The notes: a model not told the origin generated them from the sequence alone. Shown: positions 52,939-61,968, counted from the first letter of the stretch. The stretch: 64,000 nucleotides of DNA from Dietzia sp. JS16-p6b (GCF_003052165.1 NZ_CP024869.1:2142001-2206000), one strand, 5' to 3'. Translations and numbers: made by a program.

Positions 52939-54687
52939 TCACCGGCAGATCGCGCCCGTCGAGGCCGACTGCACGAGCTTGGAGTACTTGGCCAGCACGC
53001 CTCGGGTGTACCGGGGAGGTAGCGGCTCCCACCCGGCGCGCCGATGCGCCAGCTCGGCCTCGTCGACCAGCAGATCGAGCGTCCCACGGGAGACGTCGAG
53101 GCGGATTCGGTCACCGTCTCGCACGAACGCGATCGGACCACCGTCCACCGCCTCGGGAGCGATGTGGCCGACACACAGGCCGGTGGTCCCACCGGAGAAC
53201 CGCCCGTCCGTCATCAACAGGACGTCCTTGCCGAGTCCGGCGCCCTTGATGGCGCCGGTGATCGCGAGCATCTCGCGCATGCCCGGGCCGCCCTTGGGCC
53301 CCTCGTAGCGGATCACCACGACGTCCCCGGCGGTGATCGTGCCGTCCTCCAGCGCGTCCATAGCGGAGCGCTCGCGCTCGAACACGCGGGCCGTGCCCTC
53401 GAAGACATCGGAGTCGAAGCCGGCGGACTTGACCACGGCGCCCTCCGGGGCGAGCGACCCGTGCAGGATCGTGATGCCGCCGGTCGGGTGGATCGGCTCG
53501 GTCATCGCGCGCAGCACCAGCCCGTCCGGGTCCGGCGGGGCGATGTCCGCGAGGTTCTCGGCGACGGTGCGTCCGGTGACGGTGAGGCAGTCGCCGTGCA
53601 GGAGTCCCGCGTCGAACAGGGCCCTCATGACCACCGGCACCCCGCCGATCCGGTCGACATCGGTCATCACGTGGGCGCCGAACGGCTTGACGTCCGCGAG
53701 ATGCGGCACCGTCGCGCCGATGCGGGCGAAGTCGTCGAGGGTCAGATCGACCTCCGCCTCACTGGCGATCGCGAGCAGGTGCAGCACGGCGTTGGTCGAA
53801 CCGCCGAAGGCCATGACGACGGCGATGGCGTTCTCGAACGCCTCCTTGGTCATGATGTCGCGGGCGGTGATCCCCCGACGCAGGAGTTCGACGACCGCCT
53901 CTCCGCTCGCCCTGGCGTAGTCGTCGCGACGGCGATCCGGGGCAGGCGGTGACGCGCTGCCCGGGAGGGACATGCCCAGGGCCTCGGCCGCGCTCGCCAT
54001 GGTGTTGGCGGTGTACATGCCGCCGCACGCACCCTCCCCGGGGCAGATGGCGCGTTCGATGGTGTCGACGTCCTCGCGGCTCATCAGACCGCGCGAGCAC
54101 GCCCCGACCGCCTCGAACGCGTCGATGATGGTGACCTGCTTCTCCGTACCGTCGGAGAGGGTCGCGAAACCCGGCAACGTGGACCCCGCGTAGAGGAAGA
54201 CGCCGGCCAGGTCGAGTCGCGCGGCCGCCATGAGCATCCCCGGCAACGACTTGTCGCAGCCGGCGAGCAGCACCGATCCGTCGAGCCGCTCCGCGCTCAT
54301 CACCGTCTCCACGCTGTCGGCGATCACCTCGCGGGACACGAGCGAGAAGTGCATGCCCTCGTGGCCCATCGAGATGCCGTCGGACACCGAGATGGTGCCG
54401 AACTCGAGCGGGTACCCCCCGCCCGAGTGCACGCCCTCCTTGACCGCCTTGGCCAGGCGGTCGAGGGAGAGGTTGCACGGGGTGATCTCGTTCCACGAGG
54501 AGGCCACCCCGATCTGGGGCTTGACCCAGTCGTCGTCGCCCATCCCCACCGCACGGAGCATTCCGCGGGCCGCCGTCTTCTCCAGGCCGTCCGTGACGTC
54601 CCGGCTGCGGGGCTTGATGTCCACACCGTCGCGCGCGTGCGCCTTGTCGCCGTCGCGCGCGTGCGCCTTGTCCGTCTGCTGCGTCAT
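52939..54687 (-). CDS. ilvD: Dihydroxy-acid dehydratase
   Basis: IlvD (582 residues) dehydrates dihydroxy-isovalerate and -methylvalerate in valine/isoleucine biosynthesis, using an iron-sulfur cluster. Cluster cysteines are in CDKSLPGML, in [11 protein letters not shown], and in the N-terminal NEITPCN region; the catalytic-serine segment is [21 protein letters not shown]. The first residues contain a tandem repeat of DKAHARDG, from a 24-bp duplication (54626-54673), an addition not seen in the family core. ATG at 54687 appears leaderless, with TAGGGT 6 nt upstream inside an ACCGCC-N6-GGCGGT palindrome. The enzyme is otherwise complete. Confidence 0.96.
   Translation of the reverse strand: MTQQTDKAHARDGDKAHARDGVDIKPRSRDVTDGLEKTAARGMLRAVGMGDDDWVKPQIGVASSWNEITPCNLSLDRLAKAVKEGVHSGGGYPLEFGTISVSDGISMGHEGMHFSLVSREVIADSVETVMSAERLDGSVLLAGCDKSLPGMLMAAARLDLAGVFLYAGSTLPGFATLSDGTEKQVTIIDAFEAVGACSRGLMSREDVDTIERAICPGEGACGGMYTANTMASAAEALGMSLPGSASPPAPDRRRDDYARASGEAVVELLRRGITARDIMTKEAFENAIAVVMAFGGSTNAVLHLLAIASEAEVDLTLDDFARIGATVPHLADVKPFGAHVMTDVDRIGGVPVVMRALFDAGLLHGDCLTVTGRTVAENLADIAPPDPDGLVLRAMTEPIHPTGGITILHGSLAPEGAVVKSAGFDSDVFEGTARVFERERSAMDALEDGTITAGDVVVIRYEGPKGGPGMREMLAITGAIKGAGLGKDVLLMTDGRFSGGTTGLCVGHIAPEAVDGGPIAFVRDGDRIRLDVSRGTLDLLVDEAELAHRRAGWEPLPPRYTRGVLAKYSKLVQSASTGAICR
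54626..54673 (-). repeat. 24-bp tandem duplication in the ilvD 5' end
   Basis: 54626-54649 and 54650-54673 are near-identical 24-bp units (last base differs), encoding two DKAHARDG copies in the IlvD N-terminus on the minus strand. Confidence 0.9.
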
Positions 54688-54705
54688 ACCGCCACCCTAG
54701 GCGGT
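54688..54705 (-). promoter_or_regulatory. ilvD promoter with overlapping palindrome
   Basis: Minus-strand TAGGGT (54694-54699) lies 6 nt before the ilvD ATG, without a ribosome site. It is flanked by ACCGCC (54688-54693) and GGCGGT (54700-54705), a 6-bp inverted repeat spanning the box, a plausible operator. Confidence 0.4.
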
Positions 54706-54739
54706 GGAGGGCGGCGAATCGCAGTAGAGTCTCGACTCG

Positions 54740-55882
54740 TCACGCCGGCGTGAGCTCCAGAAGGCGACCGCCCGGTCCGTCCTCGAGGACCCAGATCGCT
54801 CCGTCGGGGGCCTCGGCGAGGGCACGGATCCGCTCGCCCATGTCCCATTCGCGGACGACCGTCGCGGTCTGGTCGTGCAGCTCCGCGCGGACCATTACCT
54901 GTCCGGACAGTCCGCCGACGAGTGCGCTGCCTCTCCACCCGTCGAAGCGGTCCCCGCGGTAGATCAGAAGGCTGGCCGGGGAGATCGCGGGCACCCAGTA
55001 GGCGGCGGGAGGTACGAACCCGTCGTCGTCGCCGTGGTCCGGGATGTCGCCGCCGTCGTAGTGCCTGCCCATCGAGGCCTCCGGCCACCCGTAGTTCCCA
55101 CCCTCGTCGAGCAGGTTGAGCTCGTCCCCGTCGCGGGGCCCCATCTCGGACACCCAGATCCGGCCCTGCGGGTCCTCGGCGATGCCCAGGGGGTTGCGGT
55201 GGCCGATGGTCCACAGTTCCGCGGCGGAGCCGCCCGCATCGGCCCACGGGTTCCCCGGCGCGGGATCCCCGTCCGGGGTCAGGCGCACCACGCCGCCCAG
55301 GTTGTCGGCGGTGTCCTGGGCGGGGGTCTGCTCCTGGCGGTCTCCCGAGGTCACATAGAGATGGTCGTCGTGGACGAGCAGGCGCAGGGCGTAGTGCCCG
55401 GTGCCGGCCGCGGGGTCCTGCTCCCAGATCACCTCGAGATCCCTCAGCTCGGAACGGTCCACGTCGAGGGTCCCGCGGCCCACCACCCCCTGGGAGCCGG
55501 CGGGATGGTCCCGCACCCAGCTGAGGTAGACGGTGCCGTCCTCGGCGTGGGTGGCGCCCGGTGCCACATCGTGCAGGCCCCCCTGCCCGCCGTCGTTCAC
55601 CGGCGGGACCCCCGCGACCTCCGTGACCTGACCGGTGGTCTGGTCGCGGAGCAGGAGCTCGCCCCCGCGTTGGGTGATGAGCAGGTGGTCGGACCCGGGC
55701 AGGAAGCTCATCGCCCACCCCTGGTCGAACTCACCGTGTTCCGTCACCCGGAAGTCCTCGGCGGTGGTGGCGGTGGACGGCGCCTGTCCCGCCCTGTCGT
55801 CGGAGGTGACGGAGGTGGGCCCGCCCGTACACCCGGTCAGGAAGAGCGTCACTGCCGCCACCGGGACGAGAAAAGGTCGCAT
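54740..55882 (-). CDS. PQQ-type sugar (glucose/sorbosone) dehydrogenase lipoprotein
   Basis: This is a 380-residue lipoprotein with lipobox LFLTGC (Cys near residue 18) and a six-bladed propeller of the soluble aldose/sorbosone dehydrogenase family: GWAMSFLPGSDHLLITQRGGELLL, GGQGGLHDVAPGATHAEDGTVYLSWV, HYALRLLVHDDHLYVTSGDR, LWTIGHRNPLGIAEDPQGRIWVSEMGPRDGDELNLLDEGGNYGWP. The conserved active-site His and Arg (TIGHRNPLG) are present. The cofactor is PQQ or a mononuclear site by family. ATG at 55882 has TACCGT 5 nt upstream. In mycobacteria LppZ is the comparable lipoprotein. Confidence 0.87.
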   Translation of the reverse strand: MRPFLVPVAAVTLFLTGCTGGPTSVTSDDRAGQAPSTATTAEDFRVTEHGEFDQGWAMSFLPGSDHLLITQRGGELLLRDQTTGQVTEVAGVPPVNDGGQGGLHDVAPGATHAEDGTVYLSWVRDHPAGSQGVVGRGTLDVDRSELRDLEVIWEQDPAAGTGHYALRLLVHDDHLYVTSGDRQEQTPAQDTADNLGGVVRLTPDGDPAPGNPWADAGGSAAELWTIGHRNPLGIAEDPQGRIWVSEMGPRDGDELNLLDEGGNYGWPEASMGRHYDGGDIPDHGDDDGFVPPAAYWVPAISPASLLIYRGDRFDGWRGSALVGGLSGQVMVRAELHDQTATVVREWDMGERIRALAEAPDGAIWVLEDGPGGRLLELTPA

Positions 55883-55887
55883 ACTCC

Positions 55888-55893
55888 ACGGTA
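55888..55893 (-). promoter_or_regulatory. Possible leaderless -10 box for the sugar-dehydrogenase gene
   Basis: Minus-strand TACCGT lies 5 nt before the ATG at 55882. The spacing is slightly tight. Confidence 0.35.
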
Positions 55894-55918
55894 TCGATTC
55901 CTCTGGTGGCCCGCTGCC

Positions 55919-57295
55919 TCAGTCGTCGTCGCCCCTGGCGCGCTCGTAGCGTCGGAGGGTCTCCCGTCGCTCCTCGGCGTGGTCCACGATGCGCTCGGGG
56001 TACCCGTGGTCGTATCCGTCCGCCGCCCGCCACGGCTCGTGCGCGTCGGCGCCGGTCAGGTGCGCGAGTTCGGGTATCCACCGACGGACGTAGTCGCCGT
56101 CGGGGTCGAACTTCACTCCCTGCGTGACCGGGTTGAACACCCGGAAGTACGGCGAGGCGTCGGTCCCGGTGCCGGCCACCCACTGCCACCCGTGGTTGTT
56201 GGAGGCGAGGTCCCCGTCCCTGAGGTGGTCCAGGAAGTGCCGGGCGCCGGTCGGCCACCACACGTGCAGATCCTTGACGAGGAAGCTCGCGGTGACCATC
56301 CGCACCCGGTTGTGCATCCATCCCTCGGACCGCAGTTGTCGCATCCCCGCGTCCACGAAGGGGTAACCGGTCAGCCCCTGCCGCCACGCCTCGACGAGTT
56401 CGTCGGTCTCCGGCCCCTCGTCGTAGTCCATCCCCGACAGCGTGTCGCGCAGGTCGCGCCACGCCGAGCGGGGCCAGTGCCACAGGACGTCCGCGTAGAA
56501 CTCGCGCCACGCCAACTCGGAGACGAACCGGCGTGCGCCATCGGTGTCGGCGGCGGGATGGGCGGCGAGTTCGGCCAGGATCGTCCGCGGATGGATCTCT
56601 CCGTACTTCAGGTGCACCGACAACCGGCTCGTCGTGTCCAGGTCCGGTCGGTCGCGCTGGTCGCCGTACGAGGTCAGGTCCTCGGCGAGGAACTCCCTCC
56701 ACCGGTCCAGGGCCGCCTGCTCACCCACCTCCTCCGCGGACCCCGAATCGCGTGCCCCCGTGATGTCGTGCGAGCCGCCGGTGTCGGGGTCCGCGGCCCA
56801 CGCGATGTCCTCGGGGCGGGCGCCGGGCTCCGGCCACCCGTGGTCGTGCCAGGCCTTGGAGAAGGGGGTGAAGACCCGGTACGGTTCGCCGGACTTGTTG
56901 AGGACCCGTCCCGGTCCGACCGCGTAGGGCGACCCGGTCTCGAGCAGTTCCCGACCCGCCCCGCCGAGCAGCTCACGTGCCCTGTCGTCCCGTCGCCGGC
57001 CGTAGGGGGTGGACTCGCGACTCACGTGCACCTGCGCGGCGTCCACGGCCTCCGCGAGCTCCGCGATCACCTCGGCGGGATCGCCCGTCCGGACGACCAA
57101 TGCCCCACCGGTGTCGGCGGACAGGGCGGTCAGGGAGGCCTCCAGCCGGTCGGTTCGGGCGCCGCCACGTCCCAGCAGCACCGGGTCACGCACGAACACC
57201 GGCAGGACCTCGTCCGCGGAGTCGACGGCCGCGAGGAGAGCGGGATGATCGCTGAGCCGCAGATCGCGTCGGAACCACAGGATCGAGATGCTCAC
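55919..57295 (-). CDS. phr: Deoxyribodipyrimidine photolyase
   Basis: This is a 458-residue class I CPD photolyase that repairs cyclobutane dimers with FADH- and an antenna. The N-terminal alpha/beta domain opens ISILWFRRDLRLSDHPAL. The FAD-binding helical domain contains TTSRLSVHLKYGEIHPRTIL, WREFYADVLWHWP, GMRQLRSEGWMHNRVRMVTASFLVKDL and ASNNHGWQWVAGTGTDASPYFRVFNP, typical of photolyases; WW after HVWW is part of the electron-transfer chain. GTG at 57295 has GGAGG upstream. It sits between the sugar dehydrogenase and DUF2236 genes on the same strand. Confidence 0.95.
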   Translation of the reverse strand: MSISILWFRRDLRLSDHPALLAAVDSADEVLPVFVRDPVLLGRGGARTDRLEASLTALSADTGGALVVRTGDPAEVIAELAEAVDAAQVHVSRESTPYGRRRDDRARELLGGAGRELLETGSPYAVGPGRVLNKSGEPYRVFTPFSKAWHDHGWPEPGARPEDIAWAADPDTGGSHDITGARDSGSAEEVGEQAALDRWREFLAEDLTSYGDQRDRPDLDTTSRLSVHLKYGEIHPRTILAELAAHPAADTDGARRFVSELAWREFYADVLWHWPRSAWRDLRDTLSGMDYDEGPETDELVEAWRQGLTGYPFVDAGMRQLRSEGWMHNRVRMVTASFLVKDLHVWWPTGARHFLDHLRDGDLASNNHGWQWVAGTGTDASPYFRVFNPVTQGVKFDPDGDYVRRWIPELAHLTGADAHEPWRAADGYDHGYPERIVDHAEERRETLRRYERARGDDD

Positions 57296-57379
57296 GTCGC
57301 CTCCGGGTACGGTCTGGCTGTGGGCGTGCCCCGGAGTCCGCCCGGGCCCGCCGCCGTGGCTCGATTCTGGCAGAAGTGG

Positions 57380-58081
57380 CTACTCCAGCGAGGACGCCGA
57401 GGTGAAGACCGCTGACACCGCGCGGTCGAACGCGGACGGCCGGACCCGGAGCGCCCGCGCCGCCACGGGGTGCAGGAACGTCCGGATGGCGCCGGAGGGG
57501 ACCGCGGCCGGCCACCACTGGCGCGGACGGAGCAGCTGCCCGCGGTAGTGCGTGAGCGCCGGGGTGACGGACAGCGCCCCGGTCCGGTCGCGGAAGTAGG
57601 CGTCGAAGTCCTCGACCGTCGGGGGCAGCGGTGTGTCGGAGATGCCGTAGGCGCGGTACCACCTGCAGCACGAGGCGTAGAGCGACCGGCGTTCCCCTGC
57701 GTCCAGTGGACCGCGGAATCTCGTGATGGTCTCGAACAGCGAGTCCACGTACGTGGCGTGTTGGAAGTGGAAGACCTGCGGGTCCAGCGAGTGGTAACGA
57801 CGGCCGTCGGCGTCGGTTCCCCGGATGGTGTCGTGCGTGACCACGATGCGCCCCGGTATCCAGGACTCCGGATGCGGGTCGAACGCCATGTCGATCGTCG
57901 GGGGAACCGACCGCCGCTTGTGCAGCCAGACGAAGCCCGGGGAGGGCGAGTGCTCGAGCGTCGCCGCACTGATCGCGGGGTGCATCAGCTGCAGTGACAC
58001 CGCGCGGGGCAGCATGAACAGGAACTGCCGGGACCGGAGGTGCTCGAACAGTCCGGGTTCCGGGGTGGCCGCGCCTGTCAT
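57380..58081 (-). CDS. Second DUF2236 (MpaB-like) protein
   Basis: This is a 233-residue DUF2236 protein, shorter than the copy at 48830. Family motifs are LPRAVSLQLMHPAISAATLEHS and DGRRYHSLDPQVFHFQHATYVDSLF (His pair), with RSLYASCCRWYRAYGISDTPLPPTVEDFDAYF. Function is unknown; relatives of this fold include heme-b rubber oxygenases. ATG at 58081 is the conserved start region. It lies between the photolyase and LLM genes on the minus strand. The two paralogues differ in length and share only the fold motifs. Confidence 0.82.
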   Translation of the reverse strand: MTGAATPEPGLFEHLRSRQFLFMLPRAVSLQLMHPAISAATLEHSPSPGFVWLHKRRSVPPTIDMAFDPHPESWIPGRIVVTHDTIRGTDADGRRYHSLDPQVFHFQHATYVDSLFETITRFRGPLDAGERRSLYASCCRWYRAYGISDTPLPPTVEDFDAYFRDRTGALSVTPALTHYRGQLLRPRQWWPAAVPSGAIRTFLHPVAARALRVRPSAFDRAVSAVFTSASSLE

Positions 58082-58115
58082 GGGTGGTCCCGTCTCTTTC
58101 GTTCCGCCGGTGAGG

Positions 58116-59126
58116 TTAGTGGGCGAGAGCGGGGAAGTGGGGCACGACGTTCTCGGCCAGCTCGTGGACGACCTCCCGGATCGGCCGGCGGGACGCCCCG
58201 ACCCCCAGCAGGACGTGGTTGACCCCGATCCCCCGCAGGTCCGCCAGGTGCTCGACCAGACGCCGGTGACCGATCCGGAACCCGAAGCCGATCGGCGAGG
58301 CCGCCTCGTCCGGATCCTCGGCCAGGTCGATCTGGAGCGATTGCGCGAAGGGACTGAACACCTCGTCGTCGTCGTCGGATCCTCCCTCCCGACTCTCCGC
58401 CACCACCTCGCGCCACCTCGCGGCGGTCCGGCGCTGCGCGTCGAATTCGCGTGGGTAGGTCAGCCATCCGTGCCCGTGTGCCGCCAGGTAGGAGATGCTC
58501 TGCTGACACGAGCCGGTCATGATCAGCGGCACCGACGAGGCGGTGGGCTTGGGGACCACGTCCGCGCTGTGCATCCACCCCCCGGACCAGCGGATCCCGC
58601 GCATCTCGGTGGTGAGGGCGTGGGTCATCACCGTGAGGTTCTCCCGGAACCTCTCCCCCCGCCGCCCCTGCTCCAGCCCGAACGCACGGAACTCCTCCGG
58701 CCGGTCGCCGGAGGCCACCCCCAGGAGGAACCGGCCGCCGGACAGACGGTCCAGGCTGGCCGCGGACTTGGCCACGTGCAGTGGATGGCGGACGGGCAGC
58801 ACGACGGCCGCCGTCCCGAGGGTGATCCGGCTGGTGTGCGCGGCCACGTACGCGAGGAACACCCACGGATCGTAGATCTGGCCCACGTCGCCGAACGAAG
58901 GGACGCGAAGCGGGATGTCCCGGGCGTGGAGGGCGGCGAACCCTCCGTTCTCCGCGGCCCGGGCGACCTCGATCTGTGCGCTGATGTCCGGGCCGTCGAC
59001 CCGGTCGGCGCGCGTCCGCAGCGGGAAGCCCAGCCCGAGGGTCAGTCGCCCCGCGCCGAACGTGCGACGGAACCCCGGGAGCCGCCGGGGGTCACCGTCG
59101 GACGTCTCGAGCGGCGAGGTGGTCAT
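58116..59126 (-). CDS. LLM-class (luciferase-like) oxidoreductase, second copy
   Basis: This is a 336-residue TIM-barrel flavin/F420 monooxygenase-like enzyme (TIGR03571-type): RLTLGLGFPLRTRADRVDGPD near the start, TSRITLGTAAVVLPVRHPLHVAKSAASLDRLSGGRFLLGVASGDRPEEFRAFG and the C-terminal LADLRGIGVNHVLLGVGASRRPIREVVHELAENVVP. The start is ATG 59126 with GAGGG upstream; a much longer open frame beyond it is non-coding. Cofactor and substrate unknown. Distinct from the copy at 44156. Confidence 0.85.
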   Translation of the reverse strand: MTTSPLETSDGDPRRLPGFRRTFGAGRLTLGLGFPLRTRADRVDGPDISAQIEVARAAENGGFAALHARDIPLRVPSFGDVGQIYDPWVFLAYVAAHTSRITLGTAAVVLPVRHPLHVAKSAASLDRLSGGRFLLGVASGDRPEEFRAFGLEQGRRGERFRENLTVMTHALTTEMRGIRWSGGWMHSADVVPKPTASSVPLIMTGSCQQSISYLAAHGHGWLTYPREFDAQRRTAARWREVVAESREGGSDDDDEVFSPFAQSLQIDLAEDPDEAASPIGFGFRIGHRRLVEHLADLRGIGVNHVLLGVGASRRPIREVVHELAENVVPHFPALAH

Positions 59127-59189
59127 GTGCCCCACCCTCGCACGAGCCGGTCGACGCCGGTCGACGGCCTCGCGTGCGCGCCGCTCGTC

Positions 59190-59195
59190 TAAGCT
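59190..59195 (+). promoter_or_regulatory. -10 box for the antiporter gene
   Basis: TAAGCT lies 30 nt before the GTG at 59226 and gives a short leader. Confidence 0.35.
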
Positions 59196-59225
59196 CTCCT
59201 TCATCGATCGAGCGAGAGGCCGGAC

Positions 59226-60476
59226 GTGACCACCACCATCCTGGCCTCCGAGGCGTCCCCCACCGAACTCGTCTCGTTGTTCTGGATCGTTCTGGCCGTC
59301 TGGGCGGCTCCGGTGCTGTCCGGTGTCACCCGCTCGTTCATCCCCGGCGTGGTGCTGCTCTTGGCGGGCAGGATGGTGATCGGCCCCCACGGTCTGGGCC
59401 TCGCGGTGGAATCCGGCGGTGTCGCGCTCCTCTCCGAGCTCGGTCTGGGGATGCTGTTCCTCCTGGCCGGGTTCGAGCTCGAGGTCTCCACCCTGACCGG
59501 GCGCAGCGGACGCCGGGCGGCCGGGACCTGGGCCGTCAGCCTCGTCCTGGCGGCCGGGGTGGGGTGGCTGGTCTCGGGACGCTGGGAGACGGCCGTGGCG
59601 ATAGGCCTCCTGCTCACCTCCACCGCCATCGGTACGCTCCTGCCCATCCTCAAGGGGTCGGGTCACGACAGCACTCCCGTGGGCAGAGCCGTCCTCACCC
59701 ACGGAGCGGTCGGGGAACTGGGACCGATCCTGGTGATGGCGGTGCTGCTCGGTACCCGCAGCATCGAGTCCTCGATCGCGGCGGTCGGATTGTTCCTCCT
59801 GGCCGCGCTCGTCATCCTGGCGGCGCCGGCCCGACTGCTCCACGTCCCCGCACTCGGCCGGGCGCTGCTGAGAGGCACCACCTCCACCGGCCAGCTGGCC
59901 ATGCGCACGGTGATCCTGCTCCTGGCCACCATGATGGTGGTGGCCACGGTGTTCGGTCTCGACGTGGTGCTCGGCGCCTTCGCCGCCGGGATGATCTTGC
60001 GCCGGCTGGTCGACTCCCTCGGGGCACATCTGCGCGAGGCAGGACAGTCCCCGGATCGGGGGCTGGCCACGGTCCTGCTCCGCCAGCTGGAGACCGTCGG
60101 CTACACCGTGTTCATCCCGGCCTTCTTCGTGGTGTCGGGGATGAGCATCGACCTCAGGGCGGTGGCGGCCTCGCCGTGGGTGCTGGTGGCCGCCGTGGTG
60201 AGCATGCTCGTCCTCCGTGGCGGCGGGGTGTGGGTGAGCGAGACCGTCGCCCGCGTGAGCCCCGGCCTCGAGGGCCCGCGGGAGCGGGCGCGGGTGGGTC
60301 TGTACGCGGCGACCGGCCTGCCGATCATCGTGGCGGTGACCGAGGTCGCCGTGAACAACGGCCTGATGACGGGCGAGATCTCCTCCGTGTTGGTGGCGGC
60401 GGGGGCGGTCACCGTCCTGCTCTTCCCCCTCCTGGCGGAGGCGGTGCGGGCCGGCGCGCCGTCCTCCCGTCGCTAA
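59226..60476 (+). CDS. CPA2-type cation:proton antiporter
   Basis: This is a 416-residue membrane protein with about twelve hydrophobic helices, of the KefB/CPA2 Na+(K+)/H+ exchanger type. Helix features include FWIVLAVWAAPVLSGVTRSFIPGVVLLLAGRMVIGPHGLGL, LSELGLGMLFLLAGFELEV (conserved family motif), VFGLDVVLGAFAAGMIL and VFIPAFFVVSGMSIDLRAV. There is no TrkA-N regulatory domain at the C-terminus, so it is a bare transporter. GTG at 59226 follows a TAAGCT box. Its stop overlaps the convergent YjdF-like gene by 4 bp. The exact ion is unclear. Confidence 0.87.
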   Translation: MTTTILASEASPTELVSLFWIVLAVWAAPVLSGVTRSFIPGVVLLLAGRMVIGPHGLGLAVESGGVALLSELGLGMLFLLAGFELEVSTLTGRSGRRAAGTWAVSLVLAAGVGWLVSGRWETAVAIGLLLTSTAIGTLLPILKGSGHDSTPVGRAVLTHGAVGELGPILVMAVLLGTRSIESSIAAVGLFLLAALVILAAPARLLHVPALGRALLRGTTSTGQLAMRTVILLLATMMVVATVFGLDVVLGAFAAGMILRRLVDSLGAHLREAGQSPDRGLATVLLRQLETVGYTVFIPAFFVVSGMSIDLRAVAASPWVLVAAVVSMLVLRGGGVWVSETVARVSPGLEGPRERARVGLYAATGLPIIVAVTEVAVNNGLMTGEISSVLVAAGAVTVLLFPLLAEAVRAGAPSSRR

Positions 60477-61093
60477 CGACGGGAGGCCGCATCCGGGGAC
60501 CGGTGGGCGGGCAGGGTGGCCGGCTCCCACAGTCGCGGCCCGTGTGCCAGGAGCAGACCGGCCGCCAGCGCGCCGAGGCCACCCGCGGCCATGTCCCCGA
60601 TCGTGTCGTCGAGGGTGACGTAGATCTGGTCGGTCAGGTAGGTGTAACCGAACCACTCCACCATCTCCCACAACGCGCCGAGGGCCAGGCCGAACGCCGT
60701 GGTGAGCACCACCGCCGCCACGGCCGGGACGCCGCCGTCGGCGGTCACCGGCACGATCCCGCGGTGGGCGAGGAAGAGGTACGCCACCACCGCCAGTGCA
60801 CCGGCGCACACGAAGTGGACCACGATGTCCCACCACCAGATTCGCGTGTACAGGTCGAAGACGTTGCTCCACGCCGCCACCAGCAGCGTGACCGACACAG
60901 TGATGTCCGCCCACGGCCTCATCCCCACGAAGCGCGGGAGCATCAGGCCCGGTAACGCGAACGCCACGATGGCCGCGTCGGTCAGCCCGTGAAGGAGCAG
61001 CGCCACCAGGACGCTGAGGGTCCCGAGGATCCGGAGGGCGTCGGCCCCCATCCGCGCGCGACTCTCCGCGGGTCGCAGGAAGTTGTCGATCAC
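60473..61093 (-). CDS. YjdF/DUF2238-like membrane protein
   Basis: This 206-residue protein with six transmembrane helices has the DUF2238 residues: WWWDIVVHFVCAGAL, ALGALWEMVEWFGYTYL and DDTIGDMAAGGLGALAAGLL, which match the YjdF pattern of conserved His, Glu and Asp in the membrane. Function unknown. GTG at 61093 overlaps the EEP-nuclease stop as GTGA, but AGGAG coincides with the overlap, so spacing is unusual; ATG 61051 is an internal alternative. It is convergent with the antiporter gene. Confidence 0.75.
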   Translation of the reverse strand: MIDNFLRPAESRARMGADALRILGTLSVLVALLLHGLTDAAIVAFALPGLMLPRFVGMRPWADITVSVTLLVAAWSNVFDLYTRIWWWDIVVHFVCAGALAVVAYLFLAHRGIVPVTADGGVPAVAAVVLTTAFGLALGALWEMVEWFGYTYLTDQIYVTLDDTIGDMAAGGLGALAAGLLLAHGPRLWEPATLPAHRSPDAASRR

Positions 61094-61968
61094 TCCTCGA
61101 CGCCGCCTTCGTCGAGACGCACCACGGCGTGGACGGGCAGATGGTCGGACGCCCAGACCCCGCCGGGCCGCGCCGGGTTGACCGCGGCGCGGATCACCCT
61201 CACCGCCGGCGAGGCGAAGATCCAGTCGATGCGCGTGCCGTTCCTCCGGGGCGCGCGGTAGCCGGTGTACGTCCCCCACTCCTCGCTCACGCGGGCCCGC
61301 GCGCTGAGCCACGTGTCGACGAGGCCGCCGTCCCTGACCAACTCGCGCACCGCCGCGCCCCCCGGGCCCGTGTTGAGGTCGCCGGTCACCACGGTCGGCG
61401 CCCCCGCGGCGGACACCAGCTCGAGAACGGCCCGCGCCGAGCGGAGACGCGACCGCGCGGAGAACGGGTCGAGGTGGGTGTTGATCATCCGGAACTCGCG
61501 GCCGGTCCGGCGATCACGGAAGGTCGCCGTCACCATCACCCGGGGGATGAGGTTCCCCCAGGACAGCGAGCCCGCGCGAACGGGGTGGTCGGACAACGCG
61601 AGCTGGTCCCACTCGAGCACCTCGAGCCTCGCCGAGTCGTAGAAGATCGGGGAGGCCTCGCCGCGCCCGCCCGCCCCACGCCCGCGACCGATGACCCGGT
61701 ATCCGGGGCCGAGGGCGCCCGACATCACCGCGGCCTGGTCGGGCAGCACCTCCTGGGCGCCGAGGAGCGTCGGGCGCTCGGCGGACAGGAGCGACCGGAT
61801 CGCCGGCGCGCGTCGATCCCACCTGTCCGCCGACCGCGTCATGACGGCCGGCACCGGCCGGCGGATGTTCCAGCTCATCACGTGGAGGCACGGTTCGCGC
61901 ACGCAGCCGATGAGTGACGACGGCTCGGGCGGCGCGGCCTGGGCGACGCCGGGGTCGTGCGGTGCCAT
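61090..61968 (-). CDS. Endonuclease/exonuclease/phosphatase (EEP) family protein
   Basis: This 292-residue protein with the EEP (DNase I-like) fold retains all metal/catalytic motifs: VMSWNIRR, GAQEVLPDQ (Glu), MINTHLDPFS (His), VVTGDLNTGPGG (Asp-x-Asn), RIDWIFASPAV and the terminal ASDHLPVHAVV (His). Such proteins act on phosphodiesters of nucleic acids, lipids or sugars; the substrate is open. There is no signal peptide at the ATG 61968 start, but the first 30 residues are non-conserved. A TAGACT box lies about 45 nt upstream. It is coupled downstream to the YjdF-like gene. Confidence 0.85.
   Translation of the reverse strand: MAPHDPGVAQAAPPEPSSLIGCVREPCLHVMSWNIRRPVPAVMTRSADRWDRRAPAIRSLLSAERPTLLGAQEVLPDQAAVMSGALGPGYRVIGRGRGAGGRGEASPIFYDSARLEVLEWDQLALSDHPVRAGSLSWGNLIPRVMVTATFRDRRTGREFRMINTHLDPFSARSRLRSARAVLELVSAAGAPTVVTGDLNTGPGGAAVRELVRDGGLVDTWLSARARVSEEWGTYTGYRAPRRNGTRIDWIFASPAVRVIRAAVNPARPGGVWASDHLPVHAVVRLDEGGVEE

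Noticed and set aside
59127-60914. Long minus-strand extension of the LLM frame, antisense to the antiporter
   Set aside because: It is low-complexity and rich in His/Arg/Gly, typical of antisense reading. The LLM protein starts at 59126 with a ribosome site.
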